Shown here in pieces: positions 8,203 to 15,618 of a stretch of DNA of 64,000 nucleotides. Below the pieces are notes generated by a model. The model ran no database searches. It worked only from the letters and a program-made list of their open reading frames with translations, and was not told the origin of the DNA. Source of the DNA: Streptomyces sp. ICBB 8177 (lineage in GTDB: Bacteria > Actinomycetota > Actinomycetes > Streptomycetales > Streptomycetaceae); the NCBI RefSeq assembly GCF_003144095.1, contig NZ_NSKH01000018.1, positions 1,408,540 through 1,472,539 of the forward strand, given 5' to 3'. The number at the start of each line of letters is the position of its first letter. Position 1 is the stretch's first letter. The translations under genes and the position numbers were made by a program.

Positions 8203-8796
8203 CGAGACCCGTCCCTGGAGCAGCCGGGACAGCGCCGCGTGGACGTCGTCGATGCTGCGGGCGGGCTGGAACGCCTGCCAGTCGAGCGCCGCGACCAGGA
8301 CCATGCCGAACAACGCCGACGCGGTCAGCGGCACGTCGATCTCGTCGCTCAGCTCGCCCGCGTCCACCGCCGCGCCGAGCACCTTCTCGACCACGGCGAC
8401 CGCCTCCTGGCGGACCATCATCAGCGTGGACTGCCAGGCCCGGTTGGTGCGCCACAGCTCCGCCACGTACAGCTGCGTGAACGACGGGTAGCGGGCGATG
8501 AACTCCAGCCCGGCCCTGATCATCGCGTCGAGCGCGTCGACGTTGCTGCCGCCGGACGCCACCGCGCCCTCGGACGCCTCGCGCAGCGACGCGGTGAGCA
8601 GCCCCACGCCGTGCCGCAGCAACTCCTCGAACAGATCGTTCTTGCTGGCGAAGTTGTAGTACACGGTGCCCTTGGCGACCCCCGCCCGCTCGGCGATCTC
8701 GTCCACCGTGGTGGAGGAGAACCCCTGCTCCGCGATGAGGGTGACCGCGGCCTCGTACAGCTTCTGCCGGGTGGCCTCACGTCTCGCGCTGTTCAT
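8188..8796 (-). CDS. TetR-family transcriptional regulator
   Basis: A 202-residue repressor. Residues about 8-55 form the TetR DNA-binding domain (KLYEAAVTLIAEQGFSSTTVDEIAERAGVAKGTVYYNFASKNDLF), followed by an all-helical ligand/dimer domain. It is the last gene of a minus-strand operon after the ATPase and the YhgE/Pip membrane protein, 36 bp from the latter. A TetR-like palindrome (11886-11899) lies upstream of the first gene, so autoregulation of the operon is the simplest reading (inferred). The ligand is unknown; such regulators often sense the compound handled by the neighbouring transporter. Confidence 0.88.
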   Translation of the reverse strand: MNSARREATRQKLYEAAVTLIAEQGFSSTTVDEIAERAGVAKGTVYYNFASKNDLFEELLRHGVGLLTASLREASEGAVASGGSNVDALDAMIRAGLEFIARYPSFTQLYVAELWRTNRAWQSTLMMVRQEAVAVVEKVLGAAVDAGELSDEIDVPLTASALFGMVLVAALDWQAFQPARSIDDVHAALSRLLQGRVSGPGA

Positions 8797-8832
8797 GCCC
8801 CTGATTCTCCTCCCCCTGCCGCCCGAGTCCGC

Positions 8833-11046
8833 TCACAGGCTGATCTCCGGGTGCAGCCGGTCCACCGTCCACACCTGCTTGCGGCGTGCCGTCCAGGCGG
8901 TGAGCACCAACGAGCCCGCGGTAAACGCCAGCAGCACCAGGCACGCGCGCCACACCGGCCACATCTCGCCCCCGGTGATCAGGTGCCGCAAACCGTCGAC
9001 GATGTAACTCATGGGCAGGAACGGGTGGATGGCGTTGAAGAAACCGGGCGATGTCTGCACCGGGTACGTGCCGCCCGCGGAGGTGAGCTGGAGCATCAGC
9101 AGCGCCAGCACCAGCACGCGTCCGGCCGGTCCGAAGCGGGCGTTGAGCCACTGCACGATCGCCGCGAAGCAGGAGGTGACCAGTAGCAGGAACGCCACCG
9201 TACCGGCCGTGCGCACCATGTCGAGACCGATCGCCCAGTGCAGCACCGACAGCAGGGCCGCCACCTGGAGCACCCCGACCGCCGCCACCGGCAGCCATCC
9301 GGCGAACGCGATCCGCCACGCCGGAGCGCCGGCCGCGAGCGCACGCCGGTTGAGCGGCTGCATCAGCATGTACGCCACCATGGCGCCGACCCACAGCGAC
9401 AGCGGGATGAAGTAGGGCGCGAAGCCGGTGCCGTAGTTGCCCGCCTTGTGGGTCGCCTTCGCCGCCAGCTGCACGGGATCCGCCATCACGGAGGTGCGCG
9501 CGTCGCGCTGCTGCGTGTCGTAGTCCGGGATCTGCCCGACCCCGTCGCGCAGGCCGGTGGCCAGCTGGTCGGAGCCGTCCGCCAGCTTGTACAGGCCGCC
9601 GTCCAGCGTCTGCGCGCCGTTGCGCAAGGTGCCCAGGCCGCCGGCGAGGGTGTCGCCGCCCTCCTTCAGCGTGCCGAGGCCGCTGTCGAGTTGCCCCGCG
9701 CCCGAGTCGAGCCGCCCGGCGCCCTGCTTGGCCGAGGTCAGACCGGTGTGCAGGGAGTCGGCGCCCTGGGCGAGCGCGTGCACCCCGGAGTTCAGTTCGT
9801 TGACCTTGCTGACGGCCGTTCGGATGTCGTCCGGCAGGTGCGGCGCCTCGTCCGCGAGCTGCTGGGCGAGGGTGTGCAACTGGCCCAGCTGCGTGCCGAG
9901 ATCGCTCAGCGTCCCGGAGTTGTCGTGCACCAGGGTGTCGAGTTGCGAGGCGACCGAAGCGACCACCTTGGCGGCGGCCACCTCCTGCTTGAGCGCCGGG
10001 CACGTCGGGTCCGGCGTCGCCGCGCCCTCGCACCGGGTGGTGTACGAGGTGCGCAGTTCCCCGTACGCGGACTTCGCCTGGCTGTCCGCCTGGTCGACCG
10101 CCTTCGGCAGCTGCCCGAGATTGTCCTCGATGGTCTTCGACGCGTCGGCGACCAGTTGCGCGGCGGCGCCGATCTCCCGGTAGTGGTCCTTGACGAACGG
10201 CTCCACCTGCCCGGCGACCGCGTTCACCTTGTCGGCGAGCTGCTGCGTGCCGTCGGCGGCGGTCCTGGCGCCACCGGCCAGGGTGGACGAACCGCTCTCC
10301 AGCTTGCCCAGGCCGCTGTTCAGGGCGCCTGCGCCGCCCGCGAGCGCGTCACTGCCCTGCTTGGCCGTGCCCAGGCCGGCGGCCAGCTTGTCGCCGCCCT
10401 TCTTGGCGGTGCCCAGGCCGCCGGCGAGCTTGTCGCCGCCCTGCTTGGCCTGGCCCAGCCCATTGTCGAGCTTTCCGGCGCCGTCGGCGGCCTGCTGCGT
10501 CTTGTCGTGCAGGTCGGCGAAGGACACGAAGATCTTGTCGTAGAAGCCGCGCGACGCCTTCGCCGACGCCGCCGCCCGGATCTCCGAGAAGACGGTGCGC
10601 GAAATCTGCCCGACGATGTAGTTGTTCGCGTCGTTGGTGCGCACCTGGAGCGCGCCGGTCTGGGGGTCGTTCCCCGAACTCGACGCGATCCTGCGGCTGA
10701 AGTCGGCGGGAATCGTCAACGACAGGTAGTACGTGCCGTTTTCGACACCCTTGGCGGCGTGGGCGGCGTCGGTGGTCCGCCAGTCGAAGCTCTCGCTGTT
10801 GCCGTTCAGACCGCGCACCAGGTCGGCGCCCGCGTCGATCCGCTTGCCGTCCACCGTGGCGCCCCGGTCGGCGTTGACGAGCGCCACCGGAACCTTGTCC
10901 AGGCGCCCGTACGGGTCCCAGAACGACCACAGGTACAGCGCGCCGTACAGCAGCGGAAGCAGCAGCAGGGCCGCCATCGCCGCCCTGGGCAGCCGCCCCC
11001 TGCCGAACTTGCGCAGCTCAAGCGCGGCCAGCCTCGGCGTACGCAT
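8833..11046 (-). CDS. YhgE/Pip-family membrane protein (ABC-2-like)
   Basis: A 737-residue protein with one N-terminal membrane helix (about residues 22-40), a large outside domain, and about five or six helices from residue 540 to the end. This is the YhgE/Pip architecture, known from the phage infection protein Pip and from exporter-like proteins. The outer domain holds two runs of Gly/Lys-rich units (about 185-300 and 425-505), for example GGDKLAGGLGTAKKGGDKLAAGLGTAK, expected to form long helical or coiled segments. It overlaps the upstream ATPase gene by 29 bp, so the two are translationally coupled and probably form one transporter. The substrate is unknown; drug or lipid export is only a guess. 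Confidence 0.85.
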   Translation of the reverse strand: MRTPRLAALELRKFGRGRLPRAAMAALLLLPLLYGALYLWSFWDPYGRLDKVPVALVNADRGATVDGKRIDAGADLVRGLNGNSESFDWRTTDAAHAAKGVENGTYYLSLTIPADFSRRIASSSGNDPQTGALQVRTNDANNYIVGQISRTVFSEIRAAASAKASRGFYDKIFVSFADLHDKTQQAADGAGKLDNGLGQAKQGGDKLAGGLGTAKKGGDKLAAGLGTAKQGSDALAGGAGALNSGLGKLESGSSTLAGGARTAADGTQQLADKVNAVAGQVEPFVKDHYREIGAAAQLVADASKTIEDNLGQLPKAVDQADSQAKSAYGELRTSYTTRCEGAATPDPTCPALKQEVAAAKVVASVASQLDTLVHDNSGTLSDLGTQLGQLHTLAQQLADEAPHLPDDIRTAVSKVNELNSGVHALAQGADSLHTGLTSAKQGAGRLDSGAGQLDSGLGTLKEGGDTLAGGLGTLRNGAQTLDGGLYKLADGSDQLATGLRDGVGQIPDYDTQQRDARTSVMADPVQLAAKATHKAGNYGTGFAPYFIPLSLWVGAMVAYMLMQPLNRRALAAGAPAWRIAFAGWLPVAAVGVLQVAALLSVLHWAIGLDMVRTAGTVAFLLLVTSCFAAIVQWLNARFGPAGRVLVLALLMLQLTSAGGTYPVQTSPGFFNAIHPFLPMSYIVDGLRHLITGGEMWPVWRACLVLLAFTAGSLVLTAWTARRKQVWTVDRLHPEISL

Positions 11047-11821
11047 CCGCCGCCCCCTCCTCGGTCTCTCCGGTCTCCTGCGGGTGTTCTTCCGCGTCTT
11101 CCTGCGCGGTGCCCAGCCGTACGGTCAGCGCCTCCACGGACTCCGGCGCCTCGGCGCAGGCGGCGACGACCGTGATCCCCGAGTCGGCGACCGAACGCAG
11201 CAGAGCCCACGCCGCCGCGCGGTCGGCGGACGACAGCTTGTGGTCGGCGTCGTCCACCGCGAGCAGGCGGGGCCTCTGGATGAGCGCGAGGGCGACCCCG
11301 AGACGCAGCGCCTCCAGCCGCTCCAGATCGCGCACGGAGGTGCGCGGGCCCTTCGGCAACGTGTCCAGGTCGAGCCCGGCACCGGCCAGCGCCTCGTCGA
11401 TACGGGCCCGGGCCCGCGCCGCACGCTCCTTGCGGGGCCGCAGCAGGGCGAGCGGCGAGGTGTCGAACCGCCGTTGCAGCAGCGCGCGTTCCCGCAGGTG
11501 CTCGGCGACGGTGAGCGCGGGGTCCAGCTCCGCCACGCCCTCCACCGGCCCGGTCGCGGTGAACCGCCGCACCGCCGCGAGGTGCCTGGGCAATGTCACG
11601 CCGCCGACCTCGGCACGGCCTTGGGTGGCCCGCATGCGGCCGGTCAGCGACAGCAGCAGGCAGGTGCGGCCCGATCCGGACGGGCCCTCGACCGCGACCA
11701 GGGCTCCCGGCGGCGCGTCCAGCGTGACCCCTTGGAACACCCAACCCCGTGGCCCCTTGAGCCCGAACCCCTCGGCCTTCACGGCCGCCCCGCGTGGGGC
11801 GCCGGTGTCGCGGTCGGTCAT
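11018..11821 (-). CDS. Degenerate ABC-type ATP-binding protein
   Basis: A 267-residue protein with ABC ATPase folding landmarks but altered catalytic motifs. The Walker A loop reads GPSGSGRT (residues 46-53), so arginine replaces the invariant lysine. No LSGGQ-type signature is visible; the region reads SVRDLERLEALRLGVALALIQRP. The Walker B region ends LLAVDDAD, with aspartate where the catalytic glutamate normally lies. It is the first gene of an operon with the YhgE/Pip protein and TetR regulator. ATP binding may be weak or absent and the role structural (inferred). It starts with ATG at 11821. Confidence 0.8.
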   Translation of the reverse strand: MTDRDTGAPRGAAVKAEGFGLKGPRGWVFQGVTLDAPPGALVAVEGPSGSGRTCLLLSLTGRMRATQGRAEVGGVTLPRHLAAVRRFTATGPVEGVAELDPALTVAEHLRERALLQRRFDTSPLALLRPRKERAARARARIDEALAGAGLDLDTLPKGPRTSVRDLERLEALRLGVALALIQRPRLLAVDDADHKLSSADRAAAWALLRSVADSGITVVAACAEAPESVEALTVRLGTAQEDAEEHPQETGETEEGAADAYAEAGRA

Positions 11822-11885
11822 CTGCCCCTCCCTGGCTGTCTGCCCCGGTCGGCTTCCCCGGGCCTGACCCTTCGAACTTCTTTGA

Positions 11886-11899
11886 ACTGACTGGTCAGT
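11886..11899. promoter_or_regulatory. TetR-type operator ahead of the ABC/YhgE/tetR operon
   Basis: ACTGACTGGTCAGT has perfect 6-bp half sites (ACTGAC/GTCAGT) around a TG centre. It lies 65 bp upstream of the ATPase start, where a TetR autorepressor site is expected. The segment around it is unusually AT-rich for this genome. Confidence 0.6.
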
Positions 11900-12046
11900 C
11901 TAAAAGTACCATGACCGGCCAGGGGCCGAGGTGCCGAACGAGCCGGGGGAGGCTGTGCGGTTGGCCACGGGCGCCCGGGAGCTCGGGGATGATGGGGGCG
12001 GCCCGGGTTGAGGGACCGGGCGCGAAGCCGCGGGAGGAGGGAGGCC

Positions 12047-12826
12047 GTGACGTCGCGGGAGACGTTCGACGAGGTGGCCGAGGATTACGACAGGCTCAGG
12101 CCCCGCTATCCGTCCGCCCTGGTCACCGCGCTCGTCCGCCGCGCCCGCCTGGGGCCCTCCAGCCGTGTCCTCGAAGTGGGCCCCGGCACCGGGCAGTTGA
12201 GCGTCCCGCTGGCCCGGCTCGGCGGCACGCTCGTCGCCGTCGAACTCGGCGCCGCCCTCGCCCGCGTCGCCCGCCGCAACCTGGCCCCCCACCCCGGGGC
12301 TCGTGTCGAGGTGGCCGCGTTCGAGAACTGGCCGCTGCCGTCCGAGCCGTTCGACGCCGTGGTCAGCGCGACCGCCTTCCACTGGATCAACCCCGCCGTG
12401 CGGCTCGTCAAGGCCGCCGACGCGCTCGCTCCCGGCGGCACACTGGCCCTGGTCACCACGCACCACGTGGCGGGCGGCACGGAGCCGTTCTTCGAGCGCG
12501 TCCAGCGCTGCTACGAGCGCTGGATGCCGGGCACGCCGGCAGGGCTGCGGCTGACGGACGAACGCGAGGCGGCCACGGACACCGGCGAGCTGGAGCGCTC
12601 CGGGCGGTTCCGCGACGTCGAAGTGACCGCGTACGCGCAGGAGATCGCGTACTCCACCCGCGAGTACCTCGACCTGCTGCTGACCTACTCCAACCACCGC
12701 GCCCTGCCGTCCGGCGCGCGGCGCGGGCTGCTGGAGTGCGTGGGCGGGCTGATCGAGAGGGAGTTCGGCGGCCGGGTCACCAAGCGGTACCTGCACGAGC
12801 TGATCACGGCACGCCGCTCGGCGTGA
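12047..12826 (+). CDS. Class I SAM-dependent methyltransferase
   Basis: A 259-residue methyltransferase of the UbiE/Methyltransf_11 kind. FDEVAEDYDRLRPRYP opens the domain, VLEVGPGTGQLSVPLARLG is the SAM-binding motif I, VVSATAFHWINP is the motif that follows the acidic residue, and LAPGGTLALVTTHH is motif III. The C-terminal third is typical of small-molecule methyltransferases. GTG 12047 is chosen because GGGAGGAGGGAGG lies directly upstream. The substrate is unknown. The gene diverges from the ABC/YhgE operon and is followed by a 391-bp stretch with short repeats. Confidence 0.82.
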   Translation: MTSRETFDEVAEDYDRLRPRYPSALVTALVRRARLGPSSRVLEVGPGTGQLSVPLARLGGTLVAVELGAALARVARRNLAPHPGARVEVAAFENWPLPSEPFDAVVSATAFHWINPAVRLVKAADALAPGGTLALVTTHHVAGGTEPFFERVQRCYERWMPGTPAGLRLTDEREAATDTGELERSGRFRDVEVTAYAQEIAYSTREYLDLLLTYSNHRALPSGARRGLLECVGGLIEREFGGRVTKRYLHELITARRSA

Positions 12827-12844
12827 GGGTGTGCAGGCCGGGGG

Positions 12845-12889
12845 CCACGTCGGGGAGGTCCACGTCGGCGAGGTCCACGTTGGCGGGGC
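12845..12889 (+). repeat. Three short 15-bp tandem repeats
   Basis: CCACGTCGGCGAGGT-like units start at 12845, 12860 and 12875 with few differences. They lie in the gene-free stretch 12827-13217, which otherwise holds another short repeat (13003-13036) and a promoter. Confidence 0.7.
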
Positions 12890-13002
12890 CCCGGGCCGAG
12901 CGGGGCCCCGTGCAGAGCGGGCTTCGCGCCGAGCGGCTTCGCCGGTGTGGCTTCACACCGAGCGGCGGGGCCTGACGTGCGGGCCCGGTACGCGCACTCC
13001 CG

Positions 13003-13036
13003 GCGAGGCGCCGACCTCCGCGAGGCGCCGACCTCC
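13003..13036 (+). repeat. Two exact 17-bp tandem repeats
   Basis: GCGAGGCGCCGACCTCC occurs at 13003-13019 and 13020-13036, and a third copy begins and diverges. Confidence 0.8.
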
Positions 13037-13112
13037 GCGAGGCGGCAGCCGGACGTCCCCTCGCGCGCCGAAATGCCCGCCCGTTTCAGGGCTTTGCGCA
13101 GGTCAGGGTCGA

Positions 13113-13135
13113 TTGTCAGTGGTGTGCCCCACTAT
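13113..13135 (+). promoter_or_regulatory. PafBC/RecA-NDp-like site ahead of the HEPN gene
   Basis: TTGTCAGTG, eight bases, CACTAT. This fits TTGTCRGTG-N8-TANNNT except for C in place of T in the -10. It lies 83 bp upstream of the HEPN gene start. Confidence 0.45.
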
Positions 13136-13217
13136 GACGGTGAGCAAGCTAACCGTCGTTGGAAGCGGAAGACCAGCAGCGGGGCCCGGCGACGGGTGCC
13201 GCAGACAGGAGGTCGTC

Positions 13218-13703
13218 ATGGCCGCCACCGCAGCAGCGCGCCACCGTCACGCCGCGACGCCCCCGGCGTCCGGCCCGCCGAGCGATGTCCACCCCGTCCT
13301 GCGCAGGATGGCGGCCCCGCCCGCCGCGCTCGACCTGCTGGCCCAGGCTCGCGCCGGCCTCGACGAGGCGCTGACGCTGACCACGCCCAACGAGCGCTAC
13401 GCCATCGCGCATCTGGCCGCGCTGCGCACCGCCGCCGCCGTGCTCGCCGTCAAGGGACGCCCGGATCCCGCCCCGCGCAGGCGGCAGCGGATACGGAGCG
13501 CGTGGGAGGTGCTGCCCGAGGTCGCTCCCGAACTGGCCGAGTGGAGCGCGCTGTTCGCCTCCGGCGCCGAGCGCAGGGCCAGGGCCGAGGCGGGCATACC
13601 CGGGGCGGTCGACGCCCGCGAGGCGGACGACCTGATACGCGTGACCGGCATGTTCGTCCGCATCGTCGAGCGGCTCCTGGGCCTGCAGGCACCGTTGGCC
13701 TAG
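13218..13703 (+). CDS. SAV_6107-type HEPN domain protein
   Basis: A 161-residue, mostly helical protein resembling the Streptomyces SAV_6107 HEPN family. HEPN domains are common in RNases and toxins of conflict systems. The key segment reads LTTPNERYAIAHLAALRTAAAVLA and contains an R-x4-H pattern (Arg60, His65), the motif used by catalytic HEPN RNases. Whether it is active here is not known. The first 25 residues are Ala/Pro/His-rich. The ATG at 13218 has a strong AGGAGG upstream. No nucleotidyltransferase or antitoxin partner is adjacent; the neighbours are methyltransferases. Confidence 0.75.
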   Translation: MAATAAARHRHAATPPASGPPSDVHPVLRRMAAPPAALDLLAQARAGLDEALTLTTPNERYAIAHLAALRTAAAVLAVKGRPDPAPRRRQRIRSAWEVLPEVAPELAEWSALFASGAERRARAEAGIPGAVDAREADDLIRVTGMFVRIVERLLGLQAPLA

Positions 13704-14026
13704 CGCGGCCACGCACCGAAGACGCCGGAGACCGCGAGGACTCCCGGACCCCCAGGACCCCGAAGACACAGAAGACGCCCGAGGGAGGCGGGCGGGGCCG
13801 GGGGCGACGTCGGCCGCGGGGCCCTGGCCGGACCGCCGCGCGAGCCGGCCCGGCGGCGGACGCGTGACTGCCGCCGGTGGCGACCGCGTTGCCGCCGCTG
13901 GTGACGGTCGTGACGCGGGGGCGGGCGGCGCGCCGTCGGGGGAGGCCGGAGGCAATCCGGAGGCAATAAGGTGGACGCACTCGACCACCGGTCGACCCCA
14001 GCCCCCTCGCGAGGAGCCGTTCCGCC

Positions 14027-14782
14027 GTGTCAGACCCGCTGCGCCCCCGAGCGTCCCTGCGTACCGCCGTGGTCTGGGAGGTGCTCAAGGACGCCCTGGA
14101 CCGGCAGGCCAAGGCCGCGCCCGATGGCACGCTGGACGTCCTGGACACCGGCGGCGGCACCGGCAACTTCGCCGTGCCGGTGGCCCGCCTCGGCCACCGG
14201 GTGACGGTCGTCGACCCCAGCCCCGACGCGTTGTTCGCCCTGGAGCGGCGGGCCGCCGAGGCCGGGGTGACCGACCGCGTCCGCGGGGTGCAGGGCGACG
14301 CGCACGGGCTGCTGGACGTGGTGCCGACCGGCTCGTACGACGTGGTGCTCTGCCACGGGGTCCTGGAGTACGTGGACGACCCCGCCGAGGGCGTGCGCAA
14401 CGTGGTCGGCGCCCTGCGGGCGGCCGGCACCCTCAGCCTGCTCGCCGCCGGGCGCAACGGCGCCGTGCTCGCCCGCGCCATCGCCGGGCACTTCGGGGAG
14501 GCGCGGCGCGGGCTGTCCGACACCGAGGGGCGCTGGGGCGAGAGCGACCCGCTGCCGCGCCGGTTCACCGCCGAGGGCCTGACCGAGCTGGTCTCCGCCG
14601 CCGGACTCGAGGTGGCCTCGGTGCACGGCGTGCGGGTCTTCGCCGACCTCGTGCCGGGCGCGCTGGTGGACACCGAGCCCGGCGCGCTGGAGGCGCTGCT
14701 GAAGCTGGAGCTGGCCGCGGCCGGGCTCCCCGCGTTCCACGCGATCGCCACCCAGCTGCACGTCCTCGCTCGCCGGGGCTGA
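14027..14782 (+). CDS. SAM-dependent methyltransferase (SmtA/Methyltransf_11 type)
   Basis: A 251-residue protein. Motif I reads VLDTGGGTGNFAVPVARLGHRVTVVDPSPD, motif II DVVLCHGVLEYVDDP and motif III LRAAGTLSLLAAGRNGAVLARAIAGHF. The last stretch matches the SmtA/CmoM-like group, members of which can modify tRNA. The substrate here is unknown. GTG 14027 follows GAGGAG. The 323 bp before it (13704-14026) contain only GC-rich degenerate sequence, with no promoter that I can support. Confidence 0.83.
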   Translation: MSDPLRPRASLRTAVVWEVLKDALDRQAKAAPDGTLDVLDTGGGTGNFAVPVARLGHRVTVVDPSPDALFALERRAAEAGVTDRVRGVQGDAHGLLDVVPTGSYDVVLCHGVLEYVDDPAEGVRNVVGALRAAGTLSLLAAGRNGAVLARAIAGHFGEARRGLSDTEGRWGESDPLPRRFTAEGLTELVSAAGLEVASVHGVRVFADLVPGALVDTEPGALEALLKLELAAAGLPAFHAIATQLHVLARRG

Positions 14783-14997
14783 GCAGCTCTCCCGGCCCGC
14801 GCCGGACGGAGTGGCTCAGCGCCCCCCGCCGGGCCGCCCCGGACCGTATGATCTGGGTAAAGCATTCGCAGCATGATGAAACGACGGTCGGGGAAGAAGT
14901 TCCCTCGTCCGTCGCACGCGACTCCGCAGGTACGCGACACGCGGATCTGCGGCTGATTGGCGTAGAGGGGCGGGTTTCACGGGGGCGAATCCCTGCC

Positions 14998-15003
14998 TAT
15001 CCT
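14998..15003 (+). promoter_or_regulatory. -10 candidate for the DUF3040 gene
   Basis: TATCCT lies about 50 bp before the start codon, with TTCACG 16 bp upstream as a weak -35. A second -10-like TATGAT lies at 14847-14852. Confidence 0.35.
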
Positions 15004-15054
15004 GAAAGGGTCGTACCGGTCGCGCCCCCTGCGACCGACGAGTAGGAGGACTCC

Positions 15055-15456
15055 GTGCCGCTCTCGGAGCACGAGCAGCGCATGCTCGAGCAGATGGAGC
15101 GAGCGCTGTACGCCGAAGATCCCAAGTTCGCGTCGGCGCTTGAGGGAAGCGGGCTGCGCACGTTCACCCGGCGGCGCGTCTACCAGGCGGTGGCCGGCTT
15201 TCTGGTGGGCGTCGCCCTGCTGATGGCCGGGATGGTGGCACAGCAGATCTGGATCAGCGTCGTGGGCTTCCTGGTGATGCTCGGATGCGCCGCGCTCGCG
15301 ATCGCAACGCGGCGGCGGGCCGTGCGCCCGCTGGACCCGCGGCCGGGGCCCGGGACGAACCCGGGGCAGTTCGGGCGGCACCCGCGCCGCAAGGGCCGGG
15401 TCATGGACCGCATCGAGGAGCGCTGGCAGCGCCGCCGCGACGAGCAGGGCCACTGA
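15055..15456 (+). CDS. DUF3040 small membrane protein
   Basis: A 133-residue protein of the DUF3040 family, which is conserved next to the division cluster in actinobacteria and has no known function. It opens with the family motif MPLSEHEQRMLEQMERALYAEDPKFA. Two membrane helices follow at about residues 44-61 and 65-84, then a basic tail (RRKGRVMDRIEERWQRRRDE). GTG 15055 follows a strong AGGAGG. It converges with the transglutaminase operon across a hairpin terminator. Confidence 0.85.
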   Translation: MPLSEHEQRMLEQMERALYAEDPKFASALEGSGLRTFTRRRVYQAVAGFLVGVALLMAGMVAQQIWISVVGFLVMLGCAALAIATRRRAVRPLDPRPGPGTNPGQFGRHPRRKGRVMDRIEERWQRRRDEQGH

Positions 15457-15543
15457 GCGCGCCCGGCGTCACCGTGCGGGCGGCCTCCGCCGCGTGACCG
15501 CGCGGACGTACGGATCTCCTTCGCGACCTCGTCCTCGTACCAG

Positions 15544-15580
15544 GTGAGGGGGCGGTTCCCATCGGGAACCGCCCCCTCAC
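15544..15580. terminator. 17-bp perfect hairpin, bidirectional terminator
   Basis: Arms 15544-15560 and 15564-15580 are exact complements around a 3-base loop. It lies between the convergent DUF3040 and transglutaminase-like genes. Confidence 0.85.
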
Positions 15581-15618
15581 TCGTGCGCGCCACCCGGAGC
15601 CGGGGCGGTCCGCCGCCC

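Noticed and set aside
12831..13217. N-terminal extension of the HEPN protein through the repeat region
   Set aside because: Encodes short repeats (VGEV-like) without a ribosome binding site; it would also span the promoter at 13113-13135.
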